A DNA stretch of 60,689 nucleotides, from positions 1 through 60,689 of the forward strand of contig NZ_FOBF01000035.1 in assembly GCF_900109355.1 (NCBI RefSeq). Reading direction: 5' to 3'. The translations under genes were made by a program, and so were the position numbers. Source of the stretch: Nonomuraea pusilla (GTDB taxonomy: Bacteria > Actinomycetota > Actinomycetes > Streptosporangiales > Streptosporangiaceae). Position 1 is the first letter of the stretch. The number at the start of each line of letters is the position of its first letter. Below the pieces are notes generated by a model, which saw nothing but the letters and a program-made list of their open reading frames with translations, had not been told where the DNA came from and ran no database searches. Shown here piece after piece: positions 1 to 8,900 of this stretch.

Positions 1-1070
1 CGGCGGTTGCCGAAGTGGTCGATGTCGTCGACCTCGACGATGACCTCGCGGCCCGCGCCCGGCATGGACTCCTCGCCGGCGTGCAGGCGCACGATGTACT
101 CGATCGTGGCGACGATGTCGTCCTCGGTCAGCGTGCCCTGCGTGATCTCGGCGTCGACCCCGAGCTTCTTGTTGATCTTGTAGCGACCCACCTTGGCCAG
201 GTCGTACCGCTTGGGGTTGAAGTAGAGGTTCTCCAGCAGGGTCTGCGCCGACTCCTTCGTCGGCGGCTCGCCCGGGCGCAGCTTGCGGTAGATGTCCAGC
301 AGCGCGTCGTCCTGGCCGGCCGTGTGGTCCTTCTCCAGGGTGGCCCGCATCGACTCGTACTGGCCGAACCGCTCGAGGATCTGGTCGTTGGTCCAGCCGA
401 GCGCCTTGAGCAGCACCGTGACAGCCTGCTTGCGCTTGCGGTCGATGCGCACGCCGACGCTGTCGCGCTTGTCGATCTCGAACTCCAGCCAGGCGCCCCT
501 GGACGGGATGACCTTGCAGCCGTACAGGTCCTTGTCGGAGGTCTTGTCGACACTGCGTTCGAGATACACGCCCGGCGAGCGGACCAACTGGGACACCACC
601 ACACGCTCGGTGCCGTTGACGATGAACGTGCCCTTCGGCGTCATGAGCGGGAAGTCGCCCATGAACACCGTCTGGCTCTTGATCTCACCAGTGGTGTTAT
701 TGATGAACTCCGCCGTGACGAACATCGGGGCGGAGTAGGTCATGTCCTTGTCTTTGCACTCGTCCACGGAGTACTTGGGCGGCTCGAACCGGTGGTCGCG
801 GAACGACAAGGACATGGTCCCCGAGAAGTCCTCGATGGGACTGATCTCTTCGAAGATCTCTTCGAGGCCCGACTGGGTCGGGACGTCCTTGCGCCCGGCC
901 TGGCGAGCCGCCTCCACGCGGGCCTTCCACCTCTCGTTGCCGACCAGCCAGTCGAAGGACTCGGTCTGCAGGGCGAGAAGGTCAGGAACTTCGAGAGGCT
1001 CCTCGATGCGCCAAAAAGAGACGCGACGGGGACCAGCGGGTACGGCGGAGGCGTTGCGCGAGGCTGCCAA
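1..1070 (-). CDS. rpoB: RNA polymerase beta subunit, N-terminal part (runs off left edge)
   Basis: Catalytic beta subunit of RNA polymerase. About 356 N-terminal residues are in the window. They include the RpoB lobe/protrusion signatures GTFIVNGTERVVVSQLVRSP, then PGVYLE, and IPSRGAWLEFE followed by a VRIDRKRK motif. The start is the TTG at 1070, because it has an AAGGAC ribosome binding site five bases upstream and the encoded LAASRNASAVPAGPRRVSFW matches where actinobacterial RpoB begins. The rifampicin-binding region (about residues 420-540) lies outside the window. Oddly, the next gene upstream on the same strand is a P-loop protein and not rplL, so the usual rplJ-rplL-rpoB order is interrupted. 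The identification is certain; whether this is the only rpoB copy cannot be judged here. Confidence 0.97.
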   Translation of the reverse strand, partial: MAASRNASAVPAGPRRVSFWRIEEPLEVPDLLALQTESFDWLVGNERWKARVEAARQAGRKDVPTQSGLEEIFEEISPIEDFSGTMSLSFRDHRFEPPKYSVDECKDKDMTYSAPMFVTAEFINNTTGEIKSQTVFMGDFPLMTPKGTFIVNGTERVVVSQLVRSPGVYLERSVDKTSDKDLYGCKVIPSRGAWLEFEIDKRDSVGVRIDRKRKQAVTVLLKALGWTNDQILERFGQYESMRATLEKDHTAGQDDALLDIYRKLRPGEPPTKESAQTLLENLYFNPKRYDLAKVGRYKINKKLGVDAEITQGTLTEDDIVATIEYIVRLHAGEESMPGAGREVIVEVDDIDHFGNR

Positions 1071-1171
1071 CAGATGTCCTTCCGAGGGCTCGCGGCGGAC
1101 TGACGGCACGCACGCCGGACGACATCACAGCCAACACGGGAACGGGATGCCGAGGGCACGCGTGGAAGGGC

Positions 1172-1220
1172 AGCATAGAGCAGAATGCAGACGACTGTCC
1201 ACTCATATATACAGTGTCAA
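1172..1220 (-). promoter_or_regulatory. candidate rpoB promoter
   Basis: Reading the minus strand, TGGACA (1201-1196) and TATGCT (1177-1172) are separated by 18 bases and would give a leader of roughly 95 bases before the rpoB TTG. A consensus TTGACA (1220-1215) sits just upstream in a short AT-rich patch (TATATAT) that stands out from the GC-rich surroundings, but has no good -10 partner at 17-18 bases. The assignment rests on sequence resemblance only. The rest of 1071-1574 holds no convincing gene. Confidence 0.45.
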
Positions 1221-1357
1221 CCTCGATCCCGCAATCAGGATCGCATGCCGGGGCGGCGGGCGTCAAGCCGGGCGCCCGGAAAGCCGGCGGACCCGCCGGA
1301 CCAGGCACTCAAGGCGAGACGCGGCAAAGCCACCGACGCCCTCCGGCCGCCCGGCAC

Positions 1358-1402
1358 GAGCCGACCGGGCACGGGCCGACCGGGCACGGGCCGACCGGGC
1401 AC
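1358..1402. repeat. 15-bp tandem repeat, three copies
   Basis: Unit GGGCCGACCGGGCAC; copies at 1358-1372 (two mismatches), 1373-1387 and 1388-1402. It lies in the roughly 500-base non-coding stretch between rpoB and the P-loop gene. It is probably a minisatellite-like expansion; no function is evident. Confidence 0.8.
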
Positions 1403-1574
1403 AGCGGGCGGCACGGCCGGCCGGCCACCGCCGTGGACGACCACGCTGCGCGACCTGCCGCACGCCATGGCCCGGCTTCACCCTGCTCTGACGCCCTCGC
1501 CCCGGCTGCAGCGCGGACGGCGGGAGGGCCGGCGATCGCGTCATCGCTCGCGCCTTCGATCAGGCGTCCCGACG

Positions 1575-3170
1575 CTACCTGGACGCAGGTGGAGCCAGTA
1601 GGCGGTGGGCGGCCCGTTCCATCACCTCGTCCGCCACCTCATCCGATGTCCTGCCGTCGGTCTCCACGCGCACGCTCACAAACCCACCGCCCACCGGCAC
1701 CCCACTCTCCAGGACCCTGCTCTCCGGAGCCCCGCACTCCAGGACCACGTTCTCCCGCGTCCCACTCTCCAGGACCCCGATCTCGGGCGTCCCGCTCTCA
1801 GGCGCCACGCGCTCCGGGACGGCGCTCTCGGGCGCCCCACTCTCCAGGGCCCCGTTCTCCGGCGTCCTGCTCTCAGGCGCCACGCGCTCCAGGGCCGCTC
1901 TCTCCAGCCTCTCCAGCGCCTCGGCCTCCTGGGCCGCTCGGGCCGCGACCGCCCGCACCGCGTCCGGGGTGAGGCCGCGGAGTTCGTCGCCGGGCACCAC
2001 TGGGCCGCCGCCCGCCGCTCTCAGTGCCACGCGCCCCGCCAGCGTCGCCGGCCCGGCGTGCAGTCGGCACACCGTCAGGGCCGCTCCCGCCAGTGAGCCG
2101 AGGACCGCCGCGTCGCCGCCGCCCTCGCCCGACACCACCAGGCAGCGCGCGCCCGCCGCGCGGTGGCCCGCCCAGACAGCCGCCAGGTTGCGCGCCCTCA
2201 GCAGCATGCCGCCCGGGTCGCCGTCAGGGTCGGGACGCACCGCCGCGACCTGCCGCACGTCCACGTACGCCACGCGCGTCCCCGCCCGCGCCAGGCGGCG
2301 GAACACCTCGTAGCCGACGGTGGACTTGCCCACCGCCGTCGCCCCCGAGAACCACAGCACCGGCACCCCGACCCACACCCCCTCGCCCGGCGGCCCAGCC
2401 GAATCCCCTTCACGCGGCTCCCCGGCCCGCTCCCCCTCACCCGGCAGCGCATCCCGGTCCCGCCTGTGTGGCTCGTACGGCTCGTGCGGCTCCGGCTCAT
2501 GCGGCCCCTGGGGCTGGTGCGGCTGTTGCTGCTCGTGCCGCTCGTGTGGCTCCTGCGGCTCGTGCGGCTCCTGCGGCTCGTCAAAGCCGCCCACGCGTCC
2601 GGGAGGCGCAGGCGGGAGCAGGTCCCGTATCGACACGGCCACCTGTTCGACCGTGCGTCCCGTCGTGTCCAGGCGGACGTCCGCGAAGTCGTCGCGTTCC
2701 AGCGCCTCCGCGTCGGCCAGCGCCGCCTCCATCAGATCGGGCAGCCACCCGCGCCCGAGGAAGCGTTCACGCAGCTCGTCCGGGCGCGCGTGCAGGCGGC
2801 ACAGCGTCACCCGGGCGCCGGGGAGCAGGCGGGTGTACGCGTCCACCTCCTCGCGCCGCCCGACGACGCCGGTCAGCACGACGCACCGCACGCCCGCCCG
2901 GCGCAGGCCGGGCCACAGGGCCGCGAGGTTGCGGGCCCGCAGCGCGTGCGTGCCTCCGTACGGCTCCGGCAGGCAGAGGGCGAGCTGGTCGGTGTCGGCG
3001 AACGCCGTCCTGACGCCTTCGCGGGCCAGCTGCCTGAACACCTCCCAGCCGGCGGACGACTTGCCGACGCCCGACGGACCGTACAGCCAGAGCAGGGGCA
3101 GGGCTGCGTCGCTCACCCGCGGAACGCTACCGCCGCCCCATCCGGGGCGGCGAAGGGTTTTCCGTTCCAT
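1575..3170 (-). CDS. tandem P-loop nucleotide-binding (kinase/ATPase-like) protein with repeat linkers
   Basis: A 531-residue protein with two related P-loop domains. The first has Walker A GPSGVGKSS at residues 31-39 and the second GATAVGKST at 276-284. Shared phrases (WEVFRQLAREG / YEVFRRLARAG, LRARNLAALW / LRARNLAAVW, VTLCRLHA / LTVCRLHA) show an internal duplication. The domains are joined by a linker at about 197-236 made of EPQEPHEP-type repeats. A second run of five- to six-residue repeats (ESGAPES, ENVVLEC and similar) fills about 395-500 before a short C-terminal tail. It resembles APS-kinase or shikimate-kinase-like P-loop folds, but I cannot assign a substrate. The start is uncertain: ATG at 3170 has no clear ribosome binding site, and GTG at 3116 is an alternative. 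It is co-directional with and upstream of rpoB. Confidence 0.75.
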   Translation of the reverse strand: MERKTLRRPGWGGGSVPRVSDAALPLLWLYGPSGVGKSSAGWEVFRQLAREGVRTAFADTDQLALCLPEPYGGTHALRARNLAALWPGLRRAGVRCVVLTGVVGRREEVDAYTRLLPGARVTLCRLHARPDELRERFLGRGWLPDLMEAALADAEALERDDFADVRLDTTGRTVEQVAVSIRDLLPPAPPGRVGGFDEPQEPHEPQEPHERHEQQQPHQPQGPHEPEPHEPYEPHRRDRDALPGEGERAGEPREGDSAGPPGEGVWVGVPVLWFSGATAVGKSTVGYEVFRRLARAGTRVAYVDVRQVAAVRPDPDGDPGGMLLRARNLAAVWAGHRAAGARCLVVSGEGGGDAAVLGSLAGAALTVCRLHAGPATLAGRVALRAAGGGPVVPGDELRGLTPDAVRAVAARAAQEAEALERLERAALERVAPESRTPENGALESGAPESAVPERVAPESGTPEIGVLESGTRENVVLECGAPESRVLESGVPVGGGFVSVRVETDGRTSDEVADEVMERAAHRLLAPPASR

Positions 3171-3610
3171 GCATCCAGCCTGATGCCTTTACAAAGTAGA
3201 TCAGCGGATTCCGGCCACGGAGCCGCGAGCCGGCTCGAAGAAGCGTGACCATGACGATCGCCGGGGTCGGGGCTCCTCGTCGGGAGGGGTGCGGGTAAAG
3301 ACGGGGGCGTGCTGATCAGGGGTGTTCGCAAAGGCGGGGACGGGCGGGCGGGTGCGCGGACAGGATGGGGGCGCGCAGGAACGCCGTCGAGGAGCCGCCC
3401 ATGGCAGAACCGCCCGCCCCGCCACCCGAACGATGACCACCCCCGCCGCCCGACATGCCGCCCGCACGATCACCAGCCCCACCGCCCGACATGCCACCCG
3501 AACCATCATCAGCCCTGCCGCCCACCGTGCCACCCGCCCCGCCGCCCGAACGGCCGCCCGACCCGCCGCCCGCCATGCCATCCGAACGGCCGCCCGCCCT
3601 ACCAGCCGCC

Positions 3611-6600
3611 ATGCCATCTGAACGGCCGCCCGCCCTGCCGCCCGCTCCGCCGCGCCGCCTCGCGTCCGCTCGGCCGCTGTCCCGTCGTGAAGTGGTGCGG
3701 GTGATCGCCGGGACGCTCGTGGGGGGCGTCGCGGCGCTCGCCGGTGTCGCGTCCGCCGCGCCCGCGCGCACGCCCGTCCTGCCGCCCGCGGGCCGCCGGG
3801 TCGACGCGCTGCTGCGGCGGCTCACCCTCGCCGAGAAGGTCTCCCTCCTGTACGGCGCCGACGACCCCGCCCCCAGGGGGCAGGCCGGGTACCTGCCGGG
3901 TGTCCCCCGTCTCGGCGTCCCTGAGCTGCGCCTCGCCGACGGCCCCGCCGGGGTGCGGCTGGCCGCGCCCTCCACCGCGCTGCCCGCGCCCGTGGCGCTC
4001 GCCGCCGCGTTCGACCCGGGTCTGGCCCGGCGGTTCGGCGCGGCGCTCGGGCGGGAGGGCCGCGCGCTCGGCATGGACGTGCTGCTGGCCCCGATGGCCA
4101 ACATCGTCCGGGTGCCGCAGGCGGGCAGGAACTTCGAGACGCTCGGCGAGGATCCGCTGCTCGCCGCCGAGCTGGTCGCGGCCGAGGTACGCGGCATCCA
4201 GGGCGAGGGGCTGATCGCCACGGTGAAGCACTACGCCGCCAACGAGTTCGAGGCGGGCCGCCGCACCGTGGACGTCCGCGTGGACGAGCGCACGCTGCGC
4301 GAGATCCACCTGCCGGCGTTCGAGGCCGCCGTACGGGCCGGGGTGGGCGCCGTCATGGCGGCGTACCCGCGCGTCAACGGCGTACACGCCGCCGAGCACC
4401 GCATGCTGCTGACCGAGATCCTGCGCGGTGAGTGGGGGTTCGAGGGCTGGGTCATGTCCGACTGGCACGCCACTCACAGCGCCGCCGCCGCGCTGGCCGC
4501 GGGGCTGGACATGGAGATGCCGTCGGGCGAGCACTTCGCCCGGCTGCCGGCGGAGGTCGCCGCGGGCCGCGTCCCGGAGCGGGCGGTGGACGCGGCGGTG
4601 CGGCGCGTCCTGGGGCAGCTCGACCGGTTCGGGCTGGTGGGCGGCGGGCGTCCACGTCCGCGGCGCGACCCGGCGGCGCAGGCGCGGACGGCCAGGGAGG
4701 TGGCGGTGGCCGGGGCCGTCCTGCTGCGCAACCGGGATGAGGTGCTGCCGCTGGGCCCCGCCGACCTGGCCTCGCTCGCCGTCATCGGCCCCACGGCGGC
4801 GAGCCTGCTGGTGGGCGGGGGCGGCAGCGCCCGCGTCGTCCCCGCCGGAACTGGACGTACCGAAGAAGGCCCGCCGGGCAGCCCGCCGGGGACCGCCGGA
4901 AGCTCAGCAGCGGGAAGCGTGACGGGGACAGCGGGAAGCCCGGCGGGGACGGTGGGAAGCGTGGCAGCGAGCCCGGCCGAAGGGACGGCAGGGCGCGCGG
5001 CCGAGGCGATCGCGGGCAGCGCGGCCGAGGCGGCGGCAGGGAGCACGATCGAGAGCGCGCTCCGCAGCACGTCCGGCAGCGCGGTCGGCACTGCGCTCGT
5101 CACTGCAGTCGGGAGCCCGCTCGGCGGCGTGGTCGGAAGCGTGCTCGGTGGCGGGGTCGAGAGCCCGTTGCGGGCGCTGCGGCGCCGGGCCGGGCAGGGC
5201 GCGGACATCCGGTACGCCACCGGGGTCGACCTGGAGGGCGTCCCGGTGCCCGCCTCGGCGCTGTCGCTGCGCCGTTCACCCGGCGCGGGAACCGCAGGGC
5301 CGACCGGATCCGCCGAAGCCACGGGACCTCGCGAACCGGGCGATCCCACCGGATCCGCTGAAGCTGCCGAACCCGGGGAACCGGGCGGACCAGGTGAACC
5401 GGGCGAACCGGGCGGGCCGGCCGCGCCGATCGATCACACGGGGGCCCGCGCCCTGCCCCCTGGCACGTCCTGGACCTGGACGGGCGCCATCACCGCGCCG
5501 GAGACCGGCGACTACGACCTGCGTGTCCAGGGCGCCGGCGGCGCGCCCGCGTTCCACGGCTCGATCACGCTCACCCTCGACGGCGAGCGGATCGCCGCGG
5601 CGGGCGCGCTGTTCGGCGGCAACGGCAGCCCGGTCGCGACGTCCGGCGGGCTGCTCGGCGCGGGCGCCAGGGTCAGGCTCAGGGCGGGCCGTCCCGTGCC
5701 GATCACCGTCACCGCGGTCGGCGCCCCCGGCACGCCGCTGCAGGTCAGGCTGGCGTGGGTCACGCCTTCCGCCCGCTGCGCGGCGCTGCGCGAGGCGGTG
5801 GCGCTCGCCCGGGAGGCGCGTACGGCGCTCGTGTTCGCCTTCGACGAGGGCACCGAGGGCTCGGACCGCGCCTCGCTGGCGCTCCCCCACGACCAGGACG
5901 ACCTGGTACGCGCGGTCGCCGCCGCGAACCCGCGCACCGTCGTCGTCCTGAACACGGGCGGCCCCGTGCTCATGCCGTGGCTCGACGAGGTGCCCACGGT
6001 GCTGCAGATGTGGTATCCGGGGCAGGAGGGCGGCGACGCCACGGCCGCGCTGCTCCTCGGCGCCGAGAACCCGGGCGGCAGGCTCCCCGTCACGTTCCCC
6101 CGCCGGCCGGGCGACGCGCCCACCGCGAGCCCCGAACGCTACCCGGGGGTCGGGGGCCGCGCGGTGTACGGGGAGGGCGTCCTCGTCGGCTACCGCCACT
6201 ACGACGCCCACGGGATCGAGCCGCTCTTCCCCTTCGGGCACGGCCTGTCCTACACCCGGTTCGCCTACTCCGGCCTGTCGGTGCGCCGTTCCGGTGACGG
6301 CCTCGCCGTGTCCTTCACCCTCGCCAACGCCGGCCGCAGGGCCGGCTACGAGGTGGCGCAGGTCTACCTGTCCGCTCCCCCTGACCCGCCCGTGCCGATG
6401 CCGCCGCGCCGGCTGGCCGCGTTCGCCAGGGTGCGGCTGGAGCCGGGCGAGCGCCGCAGGGTGACGCTGGCCGTGGCGCGGCGGGCGCTGGAGTACTGGG
6501 CGGCGGGGCGCGGCTGGGTGGTCGCGGCGGGGCGGCGGACCGTGCTGGTGGGGGCGTCGTCCCGTGACCTGCGGCTCAGCCGGGACGTCACGGTGGACGC

Positions 6601-6625
6601 CGGATCAGCCGCCGGAACGCGGTAG
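3611..6625 (+). CDS. Tat-exported glycoside hydrolase family 3 (beta-glucosidase-like) with PA14 domain
   Basis: Secreted exo-acting beta-glycosidase. From ATG 3611 the protein is 1004 residues. A twin-arginine signal (SRREVVRVIAG at about 24-34, followed by an Ala/Gly-rich hydrophobic stretch) precedes the GH3 N domain with KHYAANE at about 206-212. The nucleophile Asp284 lies in GWVMSDWHATHS. The GH3 C domain is interrupted by a GS/GT/AxG low-complexity run (about 415-523), a Gly-Glu-Pro run (about 558-603) and a PA14-like domain (about 604-715). It then resumes at WYPGQEGGDA and ends in an Fn3-like domain. The frame stays open to ATG 3455 through a Pro-rich 36-base repeat (MPSERPPALP twice), so the start is doubtful; no ribosome binding site decides it. 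The substrate cannot be told from the sequence. Confidence 0.88.
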   Translation: MPSERPPALPPAPPRRLASARPLSRREVVRVIAGTLVGGVAALAGVASAAPARTPVLPPAGRRVDALLRRLTLAEKVSLLYGADDPAPRGQAGYLPGVPRLGVPELRLADGPAGVRLAAPSTALPAPVALAAAFDPGLARRFGAALGREGRALGMDVLLAPMANIVRVPQAGRNFETLGEDPLLAAELVAAEVRGIQGEGLIATVKHYAANEFEAGRRTVDVRVDERTLREIHLPAFEAAVRAGVGAVMAAYPRVNGVHAAEHRMLLTEILRGEWGFEGWVMSDWHATHSAAAALAAGLDMEMPSGEHFARLPAEVAAGRVPERAVDAAVRRVLGQLDRFGLVGGGRPRPRRDPAAQARTAREVAVAGAVLLRNRDEVLPLGPADLASLAVIGPTAASLLVGGGGSARVVPAGTGRTEEGPPGSPPGTAGSSAAGSVTGTAGSPAGTVGSVAASPAEGTAGRAAEAIAGSAAEAAAGSTIESALRSTSGSAVGTALVTAVGSPLGGVVGSVLGGGVESPLRALRRRAGQGADIRYATGVDLEGVPVPASALSLRRSPGAGTAGPTGSAEATGPREPGDPTGSAEAAEPGEPGGPGEPGEPGGPAAPIDHTGARALPPGTSWTWTGAITAPETGDYDLRVQGAGGAPAFHGSITLTLDGERIAAAGALFGGNGSPVATSGGLLGAGARVRLRAGRPVPITVTAVGAPGTPLQVRLAWVTPSARCAALREAVALAREARTALVFAFDEGTEGSDRASLALPHDQDDLVRAVAAANPRTVVVLNTGGPVLMPWLDEVPTVLQMWYPGQEGGDATAALLLGAENPGGRLPVTFPRRPGDAPTASPERYPGVGGRAVYGEGVLVGYRHYDAHGIEPLFPFGHGLSYTRFAYSGLSVRRSGDGLAVSFTLANAGRRAGYEVAQVYLSAPPDPPVPMPPRRLAAFARVRLEPGERRRVTLAVARRALEYWAAGRGWVVAAGRRTVLVGASSRDLRLSRDVTVDAGSAAGTR

Positions 6626-6626
6626 T

Positions 6627-6654
6627 CCGGCAGGCGGGTCTTTGGGCCTGCCGG
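6627..6654 (+). terminator. hairpin terminator after the GH3 gene
   Basis: A perfect 9-bp stem, CCGGCAGGC (6627-6635) and GCCTGCCGG (6646-6654), with a 10-base loop, begins just after the TAG stop. There is no U tract, as is common in actinomycetes. Confidence 0.65.
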
Positions 6655-6657
6655 GCA

Positions 6658-6671
6658 GGGCCGAAGGTCCC
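6658..6671 (+). promoter_or_regulatory. OsdR/DevR-like box upstream of the Rv1733c-like gene
   Basis: GGGCCGAAGGTCCC is an imperfect palindrome that resembles the Streptomyces OsdR motif (GGGCCGNTYGGCCC). It ends 76 bases upstream of the ATG at 6748. The downstream family is part of the DosR dormancy regulon in mycobacteria, which is why I read the motif this way. No binding evidence is available. Confidence 0.45.
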
Positions 6672-6747
6672 TGCGGACCGGTGCCTACGGCACTGCATAC
6701 TCGGGCGCGTTCGGCGCAGTGTGTGAGGAAGGAGGGAGGTGCCGCGA

Positions 6748-7341
6748 ATGGAGAGCTTCGTCACCGTGGTGAAGTCCTGTGTGCGCAGGTACCGGCTCGA
6801 CCGCAATCCGCTGCGCCGCCGCACCGACCGGATCGAGTCCGCCGCCGTCCTGGCCGTCATGCTCGTGATCCTGCTCAGCGTCCTGCCCGCGGTCCTCGCC
6901 GGGCGGGCGGCCCACGACCGCGCCGTGTACGCCGCGGCCCACGACCGCCAGGTGCAGGCGACGGTGCTGCGGGACGTGCCCGCCGCTCCCGTCGCCTACG
7001 GGGACGCGCCGGTGTCCGACCTGCGGGCGCCGGTCCGCTGGACCGACCCCTCCGGCACGACGAGGACCGGCGAGGCGCGGGTGCCGCCGCTGTCGAAGGC
7101 CGGGACGCTGGTGCCGATCTGGGTGAACGAGCGGGGCAGGCCCGTCGCCTCGCCCCCTGACGAGGTGGAGGCGGTGCTGCGCGGCGCCGCGACGGGCGTG
7201 CTGGTGCTGTCGGGGGCCGTCGCGCTGACGCTGGGGGTGTTCGCCGGGTTCCGGTCGGCCGTGGACCGCGTCCGCTACCGCGAGTGGGAGGCGGACTGGA
7301 GGCGCGCCGACGCCCGCTGGCGCAGGCGCCGCCAGGCGTAG
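6748..7341 (+). CDS. Rv1733c-like two-TM membrane protein
   Basis: A 197-residue membrane protein of the Rv1733c family. The Arg-rich N terminus (RRYRLDRNPLRRRTDR) is followed by a first TM helix at about 30-50 (AAVLAVMLVILLSVLPAVLA). An extracytoplasmic domain follows, with RWTDPSGTTRTGEA and VPIWVNERGR motifs. A second TM helix lies near 150-170, and the tail is basic (WRRADARWRRRRQA). ATG 6748 is chosen because GGAGG lies at a normal distance; a GTG at 6739 overlaps that site. The molecular role is unknown; the mycobacterial relative is a dormancy-regulon antigen. The OsdR-like box upstream suggests hypoxic control. Confidence 0.85.
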   Translation: MESFVTVVKSCVRRYRLDRNPLRRRTDRIESAAVLAVMLVILLSVLPAVLAGRAAHDRAVYAAAHDRQVQATVLRDVPAAPVAYGDAPVSDLRAPVRWTDPSGTTRTGEARVPPLSKAGTLVPIWVNERGRPVASPPDEVEAVLRGAATGVLVLSGAVALTLGVFAGFRSAVDRVRYREWEADWRRADARWRRRRQA

Positions 7342-7417
7342 CCGGACAGCGCGGAGGGCGGCGCCACGGGACCGGCCCGCGACACCGCCCTGCTGCGGCG
7401 CTCCTCTGCGGCTCGGG

Positions 7418-8029
7418 TCAGGAGATCCGTACGTAGCGGAAGGACGTCCGGCCCTGCAGGTCGGAGATGATCCCCGCGGTGTTCGACGCGCCGGCCGTGT
7501 TGTCGCGCCGGGCCTGCAGGCGGATCGTCGTCGGCTCCTTCACCGTGATGCGTTCGCTGATCGGCACGGTCGTGTTCTGACCGATGAGCCTGCCGCCGGT
7601 GCCGCCCAGGTCGATGATCTGGTTGAGCAGCCGCTCGCTGTCCGGCACCGACGTGCCGTCGGTGACGTTCCAGAGCCGCGCCACGATGAACGAGTTGACC
7701 GGCGTGAGCCCCGACAGCCGCGAGCGGACGTCGAGGTCGAGCGCGTACGTGCCGGCCCGCGGCAGTGTGACCTCCAGCCTGCTGTCGCGCCAGGCCCCGC
7801 TGGGGGCGGCCTGGAGGTCGAGGTAGCCGGGCAGGTAGGCGATGTCCGAGGGCTGGGGCCACGGCCAGGCGACGGCCTGGGCGGGGGCGGCGGAGCCCGC
7901 AACGGGTGCGGACACGGAGGCGGACACGGAGGCGGGCGTCATTGCCGCACCGCCGAGCGCGAGCGCGGCGAGGCCGAGGCTGAGAGAGTACGCGTTCCTG
8001 CTGACGGCTCTGCGGCACGTGGCGAACAT
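7418..8029 (-). CDS. exported hypothetical protein
   Basis: A 203-residue protein with a cleavable signal peptide: basic start MFATCRRAVSRN, hydrophobic core SLSLGLAALALGGAAM, Ala-rich cleavage region to about residue 50. The mature part looks beta-rich (PRAGTYALDLDVRSRL, FIVARLWNVTDGT, RLQARRDN) and ends in FRYVRIS, like small jelly-roll surface proteins. No catalytic motif is visible, and I do not recognise a named family. The gene stands alone on the minus strand. The 300 bases upstream (8030-8329) contain no supported gene. Confidence 0.75.
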   Translation of the reverse strand: MFATCRRAVSRNAYSLSLGLAALALGGAAMTPASVSASVSAPVAGSAAPAQAVAWPWPQPSDIAYLPGYLDLQAAPSGAWRDSRLEVTLPRAGTYALDLDVRSRLSGLTPVNSFIVARLWNVTDGTSVPDSERLLNQIIDLGGTGGRLIGQNTTVPISERITVKEPTTIRLQARRDNTAGASNTAGIISDLQGRTSFRYVRIS

Positions 8030-8329
8030 GCTGGGCTCCCCCTGATGGTGTCGAGGCTGACGGGTGGCCGCCGGGCCGCGTGGACGCGGGCCCGCTCATG
8101 ACCGGCCGGCGATCATGGTGGCGACCGCGATCATTCTCACCTCGGGGCGGTCCCGCGGCCGGGACTGGCACGTAGAGCTTCGCCCCAGTGACCGCAAACG
8201 ATCGGCAAGCCGGGACCGGCCCGGACACCTCGCCCGCCGCCCGCTCGTCCCGCCACGGCCTGGAGGCCGGCAGGCGTGAGGCTCCGCGGATCGCGGGACG
8301 GCGACGCGATCTCCCCGGACGTCGCCCGG

Positions 8330-8770
8330 TCAGACGAAGCGGTGGTAGCGAGCGGCCTCGGCCTCCTTCTCCTCGCAGAAGAACCCGTCGTCGAACGGCG
8401 TCACGGAGTAGTACTCGTCGCCGGGGACGCTGTAGCTCCCGCTGAAGCGGGAGGCGACGACGGGCAGGTCGCCGCATCTGACCACGTGGTACGGATACCG
8501 GACCAGCGGGCCGGTCAGCGGTGTGAACGGCGTGATCGCGTACACGGCCACCGCCGCCACCAGCGCGCGCAGCCGGTCCGGGCCGAAGCGCAGCAGGGCG
8601 AGCAGGATCAGGCCCGCGAGGTAGGCCAGCATGAACAGCCCCAGGTACGGCAGCGCGAAATACCCCCACGACCGCCCCCGTAACGCGACGATCACCGCGA
8701 CCAGCCCCAGCGCGGGCAGGCCCATGACGAACGCGGCAAGCCACGCGCTCGCTCGTTGGAACGACCTCAT
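8330..8770 (-). CDS. hypothetical membrane protein
   Basis: A 146-residue protein with about three hydrophobic segments: LAAFVMGLPALGLVAVIVAL, YFALPYLGLFMLAYLAGLILLALL and RALVAAVAVYAITPF. A soluble C-terminal part of about 65 residues is rich in aromatic and acidic residues (VPGDEYYSVTPFDDGFFCEEKEAEAARYHRFV) and carries two Cys. No family is recognised. The nearest plus-strand neighbours are divergent; no ribosome binding site better than the one implied by ATG 8770 was found. Confidence 0.7.
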   Translation of the reverse strand: MRSFQRASAWLAAFVMGLPALGLVAVIVALRGRSWGYFALPYLGLFMLAYLAGLILLALLRFGPDRLRALVAAVAVYAITPFTPLTGPLVRYPYHVVRCGDLPVVASRFSGSYSVPGDEYYSVTPFDDGFFCEEKEAEAARYHRFV

Positions 8771-8900
8771 GCGTGGTGTGATGATCAGTTTCGCGGGTTG
8801 GTTCTCAGGCGGGACCCGAGGACGAGACCTGGCGGGCGGCCTTCCCGGCTCCGGGGGCGGGACCGGCCCCTCGGAACAGGGGTGACGCCCTCGCCGTGCG

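Noticed and set aside
6636..6648. GGGTCTTTGGGCC as a DevR box
   Set aside because: It is mostly the loop and one arm of the GH3 terminator hairpin, and the palindrome is weak.
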